From Phycisphaerae bacterium (GTDB lineage: Bacteria > Planctomycetota > Phycisphaerae > Phycisphaerales > SM1A02): a stretch of DNA of 64,000 bases. Shown here piece by piece: positions 8,724-16,770 of this stretch. A program made the translations under genes and the position numbers. Every line of letters starts with the position of its first letter. Position 1 is the stretch's first letter. A model generated the notes under the pieces. That model made no database searches. It had not been told where the DNA came from and saw only the letters and a list, made by a program, of their open reading frames with translations. The stretch spans positions 62,001 to 126,000 of the forward strand of contig JAEUIU010000066.1 of the NCBI GenBank assembly GCA_016795065.1, in the 5' to 3' direction.

Positions 8724-10990
8724 GATGGCCGCTTCCGTCCGCGCTGGGCTGGAGCTTCCGACTCGTCCAGTTGCGGAAGGCTCGGAAGCGGGGACCGTTC
8801 GGCCCCCATCGCGTCGAGCGTCCCTTGGGCGAGTCGCGAGAGGTGTTCCATCAGGATCTTCTCATCCTCGCTGCGCCCGGCGCGTCGGGCGAAGTCCAAC
8901 TCCCGCGCGGTGCGAAGAATCGCAGCGATGCGGGCCCGCAGTCGCAATCCCCAAGCCCCCTCAGGCGGCGGCTCGCGCACCGCCACCAATTGGCCGAGGA
9001 CCTCTATCGGTCGGGTCGCCAACCATGCATCGAGGTCACGGCTCAAGCGTCCGACCAGCCTGGTCAGCGGCGCGTCACGCTCGATGCGATCCAGATCGCG
9101 GGCGAGCTTCGCGTCATCGCCTGCCAACGCTGCCGACGTGGCGATTTGGGTGAGCGCCGCGACATCCACCAGCGCCGGGGCCAGGGCCGCTTTCGTCGCA
9201 TGAAATCCTCCCCAGCGCGATAGGGCCGCGACGGAATCGCGGTCGCCCGGGCCCCCGCTCTGCGAGAGGTCCGCCATCGTTCGGAGTAACCGATGGAGAA
9301 GCACCATACGCCGCGATTCGGGGCCGGTCGCGTTGCTCGTCGCCCACGCGTCGGCCCACTGGGCTCGCGACAGTTCGATGAGTTGGATGAGTTCGTCGGC
9401 CTTGCCAGCCGTGAACGCCAGAGCCTCGTCGGTGTGTTCGCGGAGATCCCGCTCGAAGGGCATCGGCAGGAAGAGCCGCACGTGCTGAGCGAGCGTGTCG
9501 AAGGTCAGGATGGCATCGTTGCGGCGAGATGGCTCGCCCAGCCAGCGGATGATCGACTTCATGCGCACCGAAAGCCCGCGCGCCGCCTGCGGCCGTACGC
9601 CGCCGATTGAATCGATGAGCGCTTGCGATCCGAGGATCCGGTCGATGTCGCGGAGCGCCTCGCGCTGCTCACGCACCAGTCCGGTGTGCTCGGGGTTGGT
9701 CAGGGCATCCTCGTCCTTCAGCATGCGCTCGAGTCGCGTCCACGTCGCCGCCTCGGCCTTGGCGTAACGCCGTTCGGCATCGCGGATCGCGGTACGAAGC
9801 TCTTTCGCCGGCTCGCGGGCCTCATCCACTCGGGCGATCGCACCGAGACCGACTGACTCGGTGATGCGGGACAGGATTCGAGCCAGTTCCTCGGGCGAGT
9901 CCGACAGGGCCACGCCACGTTCGATGGAAGGGAAGAGTGCCCATCGCACCGCCGCATCGAGGGCCTTCAGGTCCGACGGTCGCGAGCCTTCCGCCAACGC
10001 CAGTCGATTGCGGGCCGCGATCAGTCCCGCCTGCGCTCCAACGAGAACGGCGCTTCCGCCGGGGCCATCGGCCGCATTGGCAAGGGCTGCCGCACGCTGG
10101 TCGAGTGCGGCCCGTTCATTTGTGTCGAGCCACGTGGCGGATGCCGCAGCGCGGGAGAGTCGCGCCGCCGCCAAGATCTCATCATGACGACCGGAGAGGT
10201 CGCCGACGGCTGATCCCGACGCGCCGCCGCAGAGTGAATCGAGTGCGGCCTGCGTCGCGGGACCGACTCCGGCGCGGAGCGCCGGATCGCAAGGGTCAGT
10301 GTCGCTGCCCGAAATCGGAAGCGGTCGGGCGATGCCCCCGTTGGCGACGAGTTCATCCGCCGTCGGCCAACCCGATCCAAGGTCGTCGCCGCTCCCCCGT
10401 TCCTCCATGATCGCCAACGCATCGATCAGCGATTGGAGGGCGACGGCCACCGCCGCGTCGAGTTGAACAAGGTCCTCAAGCGCCGCGGTAGCGAAGGCCT
10501 TCGGTGCTCGCTCAGAGAACCGCACCAACAGTCGAAGGACGCGGTCCTTCTCCCGAACGCTCAGCGGGCGGATCTCACCAGCAGGGGTAAGTCCGGACCC
10601 CTCAAGCACCCGCTCGAGCCGGACATCCACGCGACGGCGCACATCCGCGATCCGGAATCCATGGAGGGCAAGCAAGTCGCTCGGCCCCGATCCCGAAGAT
10701 GCCTTCGCCAAGAGGTGGAAGGCAAGACGCCGCATCTCGAGGCGCGCAGAACGAATGGCCAGGGCGAGCGGGTCCTTGACCCCTTCCAGCGGCCGCTCCA
10801 ACTCCTCGATTTCCTCCTTCAAGACGGTCGTCACCGAGAGCGTCACGCTCTCGCCGCGCAACCGCGGAAGGGGTGGGGCCGCGTCCAGGTCGAGCGTCTG
10901 GCAGTTGGCCGGCGTAACGACCAGTCCGCCCAGCGCAAGCACTCCGGCGGCGGCCCACATTCGAAAGGGGTAATGGCGAAGTGTGCTCAC
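8720..10990 (-). CDS. Large secreted helical protein, unknown function
   Basis: A protein of about 756 residues that I do not recognise. From the GTG at 10990 it begins with a basic stretch and a hydrophobic segment (MWAAAGVLALGGLVVT), which reads as a signal peptide or anchor; a GTG at 11020 would add ten residues. The rest is rich in Ala, Leu, Arg and Glu in helical patterns with no membrane segments, resembling a long solenoid or coiled scaffold. No catalytic motif is visible. It sits between truA (43 bases upstream) and the amidase-like gene, which it overlaps, so it is probably co-transcribed with both. The context gives no clear job. Confidence 0.7.
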   Translation of the reverse strand: MSTLRHYPFRMWAAAGVLALGGLVVTPANCQTLDLDAAPPLPRLRGESVTLSVTTVLKEEIEELERPLEGVKDPLALAIRSARLEMRRLAFHLLAKASSGSGPSDLLALHGFRIADVRRRVDVRLERVLEGSGLTPAGEIRPLSVREKDRVLRLLVRFSERAPKAFATAALEDLVQLDAAVAVALQSLIDALAIMEERGSGDDLGSGWPTADELVANGGIARPLPISGSDTDPCDPALRAGVGPATQAALDSLCGGASGSAVGDLSGRHDEILAAARLSRAAASATWLDTNERAALDQRAAALANAADGPGGSAVLVGAQAGLIAARNRLALAEGSRPSDLKALDAAVRWALFPSIERGVALSDSPEELARILSRITESVGLGAIARVDEAREPAKELRTAIRDAERRYAKAEAATWTRLERMLKDEDALTNPEHTGLVREQREALRDIDRILGSQALIDSIGGVRPQAARGLSVRMKSIIRWLGEPSRRNDAILTFDTLAQHVRLFLPMPFERDLREHTDEALAFTAGKADELIQLIELSRAQWADAWATSNATGPESRRMVLLHRLLRTMADLSQSGGPGDRDSVAALSRWGGFHATKAALAPALVDVAALTQIATSAALAGDDAKLARDLDRIERDAPLTRLVGRLSRDLDAWLATRPIEVLGQLVAVREPPPEGAWGLRLRARIAAILRTARELDFARRAGRSEDEKILMEHLSRLAQGTLDAMGAERSPLPSLPQLDESEAPAQRGRKRPS

Positions 10991-11033
10991 GTGGTTCTCG
11001 CGGGCGGGTTCGGCGGGCACGTGTCGAAGCAGC

Positions 11034-11825
11034 CTAGCAGGCTACAGATTCGTCCCGCTCACCGTAATGGATCCATCGCAGGCAAAGTCCCTGCGGCGGA
11101 AGGGTCTGCCCGGTGAGCGTGCGGTCGCCCGTGGCAAGGGCCCTGGTGACATCCTCGGCGGTCCGTCGTCCGCGACCGGCCTCGAGCAATGTGCCGGCGA
11201 TGATCCGCACCATGTTGTAGAGAAACCCGGTGCCGGCAACATCGATCCGGATGTGCCCTGGGGCCGGGCTGGTGACGTGGCACTCGGTCACGCGGCGGAC
11301 GGTCGATTCGCGCCCGTGGGCTGCGTGGGCGAATGCGGCGAAGTCGTGCTCGCCCACCATGCTTGCCGCGGCCATGCGCATCGCCTCGATGTCGAGACGC
11401 TGGACCGTCCAGAAGGCATGTCGCAACTCGAACATCGGCGGCAGGCGTTCCGCGTCGTGTGGCATGACGATCGAATAGCGATAGCCCTTGGTGATGGCAT
11501 CGGAGATCGGGTCGAACTCCTCGCGGACGATGCGCGGCTCTCGCACCTGCACATCCATCGGCAGCCGAGCGTTGATGGCCCACGGAAGCCGCTCGACGGG
11601 AATCGGCGTTGCCGCCGAGAACGCCATCACCTGTCCGACCGCGTGCACGCCTGAATCGGTGCGGCTGGCCCCAACCACCCGCACCGGCTGGCGAAGCGCC
11701 TCGCGCACCGCGACCTCAAGCGTGCCCTGCACGGTGCGGAGCGGCTCCTTGCCTGGCGGCTCCTGGCGCTGCCAGCCGTGGAAGTCGGTGCCGTCGTAGC
11801 TCACCAGGAGCCGAAATCTCGGCAT
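11034..11825 (-). CDS. truA: tRNA pseudouridine synthase A
   Basis: A 263-residue TruA, which converts uridines 38-40 of the tRNA anticodon stem-loop to pseudouridine. The catalytic aspartate (Asp57 from this start) is in ASRTDSGVHA, the N-terminal signature RLLVSYDGTDFHGWQRQ is intact, and GTGFLYNMVRIIAGTL is the conserved C-terminal block. Length is normal for the family. The chosen ATG shares one base with the TGA of the upstream gene (TGATG), implying translational coupling; an in-frame GTG three bases earlier is possible. Confidence 0.97.
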   Translation of the reverse strand: MPRFRLLVSYDGTDFHGWQRQEPPGKEPLRTVQGTLEVAVREALRQPVRVVGASRTDSGVHAVGQVMAFSAATPIPVERLPWAINARLPMDVQVREPRIVREEFDPISDAITKGYRYSIVMPHDAERLPPMFELRHAFWTVQRLDIEAMRMAAASMVGEHDFAAFAHAAHGRESTVRRVTECHVTSPAPGHIRIDVAGTGFLYNMVRIIAGTLLEAGRGRRTAEDVTRALATGDRTLTGQTLPPQGLCLRWIHYGERDESVAC

Positions 11826-12961
11826 CACTGATTCCCGAAGAGGTCGGCCTGCGGGAACCAGCCTCGGCCCTCGAAGTAGGAGAGCGCTTCCTCGACCGAA
11901 CGGAAGATCTTGGTCGCCGTCTCGGTGATGAACGGGCTCGGGCTCTTCTTCGGCTTCCAGACGACGTAGACCTCCTTGGTGTGCTCGAACGCGTGATGGA
12001 GTTCGCGTTCGACGCCGCTGGAGAGTCCGGGCACGCCGCCGGGCAGTTCGGGGATCAGCGAGACGATCATGTCCGACTGGTCGACCAGCTTGAAATCACG
12101 CATGTAGATCTGGCCGTCGATGTCGCCGGCGATGTCTAACACTTCGCGCACCGGGACACGCAGCGACGGCGCGTCGGCGCGGCCGCCGAAGCTGTGCGGT
12201 GCGACCTCGATGCGGTCCTCACCCTTACGGGCTGCGGCGAGGGCTCGCTCGAGCAGCAACTTCTCGTCGACATCGCCCGGGTCGAAGGCGATGAAGTACT
12301 TGGCGAGCTTCGCCCGGAAGTCGTCGATCTCGGCGAGCACGTCGGGCATGTCCACGACATGGCTCATCGGGAAGGAGGGATAGACCTTCTTCATGTCCGG
12401 CCGGGTGATGAGCCGCAGGGCGGTCTCGATCGTGTCGACCTGACGGCCGCGGCTCAGGATGTAGAAGTTGTTGCGGCAGCCGAGGGCGTCGGCAAGAAGC
12501 TCGGTGGCGAGGATCTCCTCCTCGCGCCAGACCATGCAGTCCTTGAGCGTCGCGTCGATGTCATGTTCCTGGTGCAGCCGATGGTGCACGACCTCGACGT
12601 TGTCGACGAGGCAGATGAACATGTCCGGCTCGAGCCGGCGCATGAGATCGAAATCGAAGGCCGGAAAGAGCCCATGTCGCCAGCGGAAGGTGGCGTGGGT
12701 GTTGACGACCACGTGCTTGTGGTCCTTGGCCGGCATCGTGGCGTTGACGACGTCCTTGAACGCCGCCCGACGGAGGTTGGTCAGCCGCGAAAGCGGAAGG
12801 TCGAGAATCCGCCCGGGGCGCACGTCGGGAGCCTCGCGGTACATGAGGTCACCGAGGTGGAAGAGCTCCACGTTGGTCCCGCGGGTCCCGCCAAGGTCGG
12901 CAACGGCCTTGAGGTAGGGCTTCTTGTCCACGCCGATCTGGCCGGTCACGACCGCTCGCAT
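11825..12961 (-). CDS. AdkA-like P-loop protein fused to a nucleoside 2-deoxyribosyltransferase-like domain
   Basis: A 378-residue cytoplasmic protein with two parts. Residues 1-190 follow the layout of archaeal-type adenylate kinase AdkA: an opening VVTGQIGVDKKPYLK where AdkA has a P-loop, then FHLGDLMY, LPLSRLTNLRRAAFKDV, VVVNTHATF and LEPDMFICLVDNVEVVHHRL. The Walker A is altered (GVDKK instead of GVGKT), so kinase activity is doubtful. The C-terminal 100 or so residues (LVDQSDMIVSLIPELPGGVP, then SGVERELHHAFEHTKEVYVV) resemble nucleoside 2-deoxyribosyltransferases, with the glutamate of ERELHHA in the place of the nucleophile. I chose the ATG at 12961 because GGAGAAG lies just upstream; an ATG at 12988 adds nine residues. 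A nucleotide-binding or sensing role is inferred. Confidence 0.75.
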   Translation of the reverse strand: MRAVVTGQIGVDKKPYLKAVADLGGTRGTNVELFHLGDLMYREAPDVRPGRILDLPLSRLTNLRRAAFKDVVNATMPAKDHKHVVVNTHATFRWRHGLFPAFDFDLMRRLEPDMFICLVDNVEVVHHRLHQEHDIDATLKDCMVWREEEILATELLADALGCRNNFYILSRGRQVDTIETALRLITRPDMKKVYPSFPMSHVVDMPDVLAEIDDFRAKLAKYFIAFDPGDVDEKLLLERALAAARKGEDRIEVAPHSFGGRADAPSLRVPVREVLDIAGDIDGQIYMRDFKLVDQSDMIVSLIPELPGGVPGLSSGVERELHHAFEHTKEVYVVWKPKKSPSPFITETATKIFRSVEEALSYFEGRGWFPQADLFGNQ

Positions 12962-13027
12962 GCGCTGCTTCTCCGGATGTCCGCCCATACCCGTCCGGCT
13001 GGCGCCGTCAGGAGGGGGCTGGATAGC

Positions 13028-13549
13028 CTACAGGAGTCGCCGATGGAGGATCGCCACGACGTGAACCTCGACGGCACGCCCTTCGCCGACGGCATCGACC
13101 TTCTCGTGCGTCTTGCCCTTCAGGTTGACCTGATCCGGGGCGACGCCGATCAGCGAGGCGATGTTGGCGATCATCTCGCCCTTCCGCGGCGAGAGCTTCG
13201 GACGTTCGCAGATGACGGTCACGTCGAGGTTTCCGAGGGCGTAACCGGCCTCAGCCATCCGCCGGGCCGCCTCCTCCAGGAAGATCCTCGAGTCCTGTCC
13301 GTCCCACCGGGGGTCGTTGTCCGGAAAGAGCTGGCCGATGTCCGGCAGCCCAAGGGCCCCGAGGATGGCGTCCGTGACCGCGTGGTAGACGGCATCGCCG
13401 TCGGAATGGCCCACCGGCCCTACGGGATGGTCAAAACGCACGCCGCCGAGCACAAAGGGCCTCCCGCGGCCCACGGGCGGCGGGGCCTCCAGGCGATGCA
13501 GGTCGTAGCCGTGGCCGATTCGGAACGGGGCAGGGTGCACAGGCGGCAA
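13028..13549 (-). CDS. ispF: 2-C-methyl-D-erythritol 2,4-cyclodiphosphate synthase
   Basis: A 173-residue IspF, the fifth enzyme of the MEP isoprenoid pathway. It makes 2-C-methylerythritol 2,4-cyclodiphosphate. Metal ligands are in place: DLH at 16-18 and HSDGDA at 48-53. GLPDIGQLFPDNDP and the C-terminal GKTHEKVDAVGEGRAVEVH are family blocks. The start is TTG, supported by GAAGGGG five bases upstream; a GTG three codons later is less well spaced. It is the first gene of the minus-strand run that continues with the AdkA-like fusion and truA. Confidence 0.96.
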   Translation of the reverse strand: MPPVHPAPFRIGHGYDLHRLEAPPPVGRGRPFVLGGVRFDHPVGPVGHSDGDAVYHAVTDAILGALGLPDIGQLFPDNDPRWDGQDSRIFLEEAARRMAEAGYALGNLDVTVICERPKLSPRKGEMIANIASLIGVAPDQVNLKGKTHEKVDAVGEGRAVEVHVVAILHRRLL

Positions 13550-13734
13550 TCTACCCCTTCGGTCGGCAGCCGTCTGCCGCCGTCCTTCCCGGCCGAAGTC
13601 CTTCCAGTGCTCAGGTCAGGCTCGCCGATAACCGATAGACGTTCATCGGTCCGACCGGCCCTCGCCCGCACAGGCCGCAGCGTCCACCGAAACCGATACG
13701 GACCAGACCAAACGAACCCTCCTCGGAACTCATC

Positions 13735-14250
13735 ATGAACGCCACTCCAGCGCCGACCTTCCCTCGCCTCGTCCGTTCGCTCGCCGTGATGACTGCTGTC
13801 GCGCTCGGGGGCTGCTACTCGCCGTCGCCCCATCTCTTCAACACCTCGACCGATACCTTTACCTACGAGTCGACCACGATGCGCCCGATCACGATCACCG
13901 TGATTGACGTGCGCACCGAGGAGCCCTTCTTCCGGATGGAGGTCCCGGTCGGCAAGCAACTCAGCTTCGACTTCGAGGAGTCGGGCGGCGACGATCCGGT
14001 GCTGCGACCGGCGAAGATGTCCTGGTCGATGTGGGACGCTGGCAAGCGATTCGGCTCCCTGACCAACTCACTCAGCGTTCCGGACAAGACCTGCCGCCGC
14101 ATCGAATACACGCTGCGGAACGCTCCCGAATATGCGCCGCAACCGCCGCAGGCGGAGATGCGAGTCGGTGACGCTTCGAGCAAGCCTGAATGGGCCACCG
14201 AAGCTGGCGGTCCGCCGCCCGCCCCGACGAGCAGTCGCCTCTACGAGTGA
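13735..14250 (+). CDS. Putative lipoprotein, unknown function
   Basis: A 171-residue protein with a lipoprotein signal: a positively charged start, the hydrophobic stretch LAVMTAVALGGC, and a lipobox ending in Cys27. The mature part is about 145 residues with a predicted beta-rich core (TMRPITITVIDVRTEEPFFRME) and a Pro-rich tail. The core resembles small planctomycete surface lipoproteins in style, but I can assign no family. It faces murD end to end. A small GC hairpin (14252-14266) follows the stop but has no T-run. Confidence 0.75.
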   Translation: MNATPAPTFPRLVRSLAVMTAVALGGCYSPSPHLFNTSTDTFTYESTTMRPITITVIDVRTEEPFFRMEVPVGKQLSFDFEESGGDDPVLRPAKMSWSMWDAGKRFGSLTNSLSVPDKTCRRIEYTLRNAPEYAPQPPQAEMRVGDASSKPEWATEAGGPPPAPTSSRLYE

Positions 14251-14287
14251 CGCGGGCTCAGCCCGCCGACGGTCGTGACCGCTACGG

Positions 14288-15685
14288 TCAGTTTGAAACG
14301 GGACCGTTCGCGCCGCGCACGAGCGATGTGAACCGCTCGCCACGCTCCTCGTAATTGGTGAACTGGTCCCAGCTCGCGCAGGCCGGCGAGAGAAGCAGCA
14401 CATCCCCTTCGCGCATCTTCGTGAGGGCCTCCCCAACGGCTCCATCGAGGGTGCCGCATTGAATGCAGTTCGGTCCCGCGAGGTCCTTGGCGGTCTCGCC
14501 GATCGCGTAGAGCCCGCCCAGCGACGGAGCGGCATCACGCACGGGCGAGAGGTCGCTTCCCTTGTCGTAACCGCCGGCGATGAGGTGGATGCGCGCTGGG
14601 GAGGGAAAGGCCCGAATCGCCAGCAGCGCGGCTTCCGGCGTGGTCGACTTCGAGTCGTTGAAGAAGCGCATGCCGTCCCGCTCAAGCACAAGCTGGAGGC
14701 GGTGGGGCAGTCCGCCGAAGCCGGCGACGTCCGCAAGAAGGCGATCGGTGGACACGACGATTTCGAGCCGTCGACATGTTTCGGCGGCGATCAGGAGAGC
14801 CAGGGTCGCGTTCCGTCGGTTGTGCTCGCCGGGGAGCGCGATCGGAATGTCGTTCGGCGAAAACGGCAGGGGGTCGCCGGTGAGGACCGGTGGCGCTGTC
14901 CACCAAGGCCCATCGTGAAGTGCTTGGGTTGCAGTGGCGGCAGCGTCGGGAGTCTCGACATGGAAGCGAGTGATGAATGTCCCCGGGTCGCCTGGATGTC
15001 GGGCATGGAAACGGATCTGGGACTTCGAGCGGCTGTAGTGCCCGAAGTCGCCATGCCAATCGATGTGGTTGGTGAGGAGATTGGTCAGGACGCCGACCGA
15101 AGGGCCCCATGGTTCGCCCCACTCAGCGCCGAACCAGTGGAGCATGGCACTCGAGAGTTCAAGAACGACCGGGTCGTTCGGACCAAGTGCGTCACAACGG
15201 TCTAAGAGCGAGCCTCCGATGTTGCCGCCCAATGCGGTACCGGGGCAGTGCTGTCGAAGGAGGTGATGGGTGAGTGCGCTGGTCGTGCTCTTGCCCGCGC
15301 TGCCGGTGATGCCAACGGTGCATCGGACGCCGCGCCGGTCCAGTTCGCCCGTCAGGAGCCGCATTTCGGTGGTCACCTCAACCCCAGCGCGGCGAGCGGC
15401 GCCAAGGTAACGATTCGCCCAAGGCGTCGGCACCGCTGGGTTTGCCACCACCAGATCGGTCGACTCGAAGTCGGCTTCGTCATGCCCACCGAGGCGCGTC
15501 GTGACCGAACCCGAGGCGACGAGGTCCTCCAGCCGCGAGAGCGGGCCCGCGAGCTCCTCGGCTGGTTCGCGATCCGTCACGAGCACGTTGGCTCCTCGAC
15601 CGACGAGCCAGCGGGTCACGCCAAGTCCGCCGCCGAACTGGCCGAGCCCCATCACCGTCACCCTGCGACCGTGCAGATCCCGCAT
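14288..15685 (-). CDS. murD: UDP-N-acetylmuramoylalanine--D-glutamate ligase
   Basis: A 465-residue MurD, which adds D-glutamate to UDP-MurNAc-L-Ala in the cytoplasmic part of peptidoglycan synthesis. The N-terminal Rossmann segment (VTVMGLGQFGGGLGVTRWL), the ATP loop GITGSAGKSTTSAL, the central block VVLELSSAMLHW with the Mur-ligase glutamate, NLLTNHIDWHG, the domain-3 entry GEHNRRNATLAL and NDSKSTTPEAALLAI are all visible. It starts 30 bases from the divergent mlaF-like gene. It is separated from murG, ftsW and murA, so there is no classical dcw cluster in this window. Confidence 0.95.
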   Translation of the reverse strand: MRDLHGRRVTVMGLGQFGGGLGVTRWLVGRGANVLVTDREPAEELAGPLSRLEDLVASGSVTTRLGGHDEADFESTDLVVANPAVPTPWANRYLGAARRAGVEVTTEMRLLTGELDRRGVRCTVGITGSAGKSTTSALTHHLLRQHCPGTALGGNIGGSLLDRCDALGPNDPVVLELSSAMLHWFGAEWGEPWGPSVGVLTNLLTNHIDWHGDFGHYSRSKSQIRFHARHPGDPGTFITRFHVETPDAAATATQALHDGPWWTAPPVLTGDPLPFSPNDIPIALPGEHNRRNATLALLIAAETCRRLEIVVSTDRLLADVAGFGGLPHRLQLVLERDGMRFFNDSKSTTPEAALLAIRAFPSPARIHLIAGGYDKGSDLSPVRDAAPSLGGLYAIGETAKDLAGPNCIQCGTLDGAVGEALTKMREGDVLLLSPACASWDQFTNYEERGERFTSLVRGANGPVSN

Positions 15686-15714
15686 GGGCCGAAGTGTACA
15701 GGTACGATGAAGCC

Positions 15715-16671
15715 ATGGCCGCCCCCGGTCCCCAGCCGAATCAGGAGACCGCGCGTGACGCGGAGGATGTAGTCATCAGCATCCGCAACCTGGTTCGGAA
15801 GTTCGGAAGCCAGACGGTCCTCGACGGCATCACCCTGGACATTCACCGGGGCGAGACGATGGTGGTGATGGGCGGGTCGGGCTGCGGCAAGAGCACGCTC
15901 CTTCGCCACCTGATTGGTTCGCTGGTCCCTACCGAGGGCACCGTCAGCGTCTTCGGTCAGCCGCTGCACACGCTCGACGAGCGCGGACTCAACGAGTTGC
16001 GTCGCCGCGTCGGCGTCCTCTTTCAGTCGGGGGCGCTCTTCAATTCCATGACGATCGCCGACAACGTCGCCCTGCCGTTGCGCGAGCACACCACCCTTGA
16101 CGACGCCATCATCGACATCCAGGTCAAGATCAAGCTCGAGCTCGTTGGCCTGCGCGAGCACGCCGAAAAGTTGCCTGCCCAGATTTCGGGCGGCATGAAG
16201 AAGCGGGCGGGGCTGGCCCGGGCCCTGGCGCTCGACCCCGAGGTCCTCTTCTACGACGAGCCATCGGCCGGACTTGACCCGGTGACCAGCGCCGAGATCG
16301 ACCAGCTCATCGTCGCGCTGACCAAGCAGCTCGGCGTGACCAGCGTGGTCGTGACCCACGAGATGGATTCGGCCTTCGCGATCGCCGATCGGATGATGAT
16401 GCTCGACAAGGGGCGCGTCCTGATGGTGGGGTCTCGCGATGAATTCGATCGACTTCGGAAGCTCGCCGACGAGCACGCGACGGGGCTCTCCGAGCAGGAG
16501 CGGATCGTGCGGCAGTTCCTTCGTGGCGACGCCGATGGGCCGATCACGGAGCGGCGGACGAGGGACAACTTCGCAGAGGACCTGCTGAAGCTCGCCTCGC
16601 CCACGGTGACGATCTTCCCGGCCCTCTTGCCGAGCCGTCGTGGCGGACCGAAGCCGCCGCACGCGCCTTGA
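15715..16671 (+). CDS. mlaF: ABC transporter ATP-binding protein, MlaF type
   Basis: A 318-residue ATPase of the Mla/Mce lipid-transport ABC system. It carries Walker A GGSGCGKST (53-61), the Q-loop region GVLFQSGALFNSMT, signature QISGGMKKRAGLARAL, Walker B EVLFYDEPSAGLDP and the switch histidine in VVVTHEMDS. The run LFNSMTIADNVALPLREH is typical of MlaF. A C-terminal extension of about 65 residues follows the usual domain. I chose the ATG at 15715; an in-frame GTG at 15694 would lie almost against the murD start. The matching permease is not visible, but two MCE proteins occur at 59996-62622. Confidence 0.9.
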   Translation: MAAPGPQPNQETARDAEDVVISIRNLVRKFGSQTVLDGITLDIHRGETMVVMGGSGCGKSTLLRHLIGSLVPTEGTVSVFGQPLHTLDERGLNELRRRVGVLFQSGALFNSMTIADNVALPLREHTTLDDAIIDIQVKIKLELVGLREHAEKLPAQISGGMKKRAGLARALALDPEVLFYDEPSAGLDPVTSAEIDQLIVALTKQLGVTSVVVTHEMDSAFAIADRMMMLDKGRVLMVGSRDEFDRLRKLADEHATGLSEQERIVRQFLRGDADGPITERRTRDNFAEDLLKLASPTVTIFPALLPSRRGGPKPPHAP

Positions 16672-16697
16672 ACAGGCCTGAGGCGCGAGAAGTTCTG

Positions 16698-16741
16698 AAA
16701 AAGAGCGGACCGATCCGCGCCGTGTGGCGCGGATCGGTCCG
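16698..16741 (-). terminator. Rho-independent terminator of the metalloprotease gene
   Basis: A perfect 15-bp stem (16706-16720 with 16727-16741) with a six-base loop lies 30 bases past the stop of the protease gene. Read on the minus strand it is followed by five Ts (16702-16698). The other direction has no T-run. Confidence 0.9.
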
Positions 16742-16770
16742 TCGCATGTCCTTCGTCGCTTCCGGCTCGG

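Noticed and set aside
12194..13738. 514-codon plus-strand open frame across the AdkA-like and ispF genes
   Set aside because: It is the complement of two genes with clear motifs and has a charged, low-complexity composition.
14252..14266. Terminator between the lipoprotein and murD genes
   Set aside because: The stem is only six pairs with a three-base loop and no T-run on either strand.
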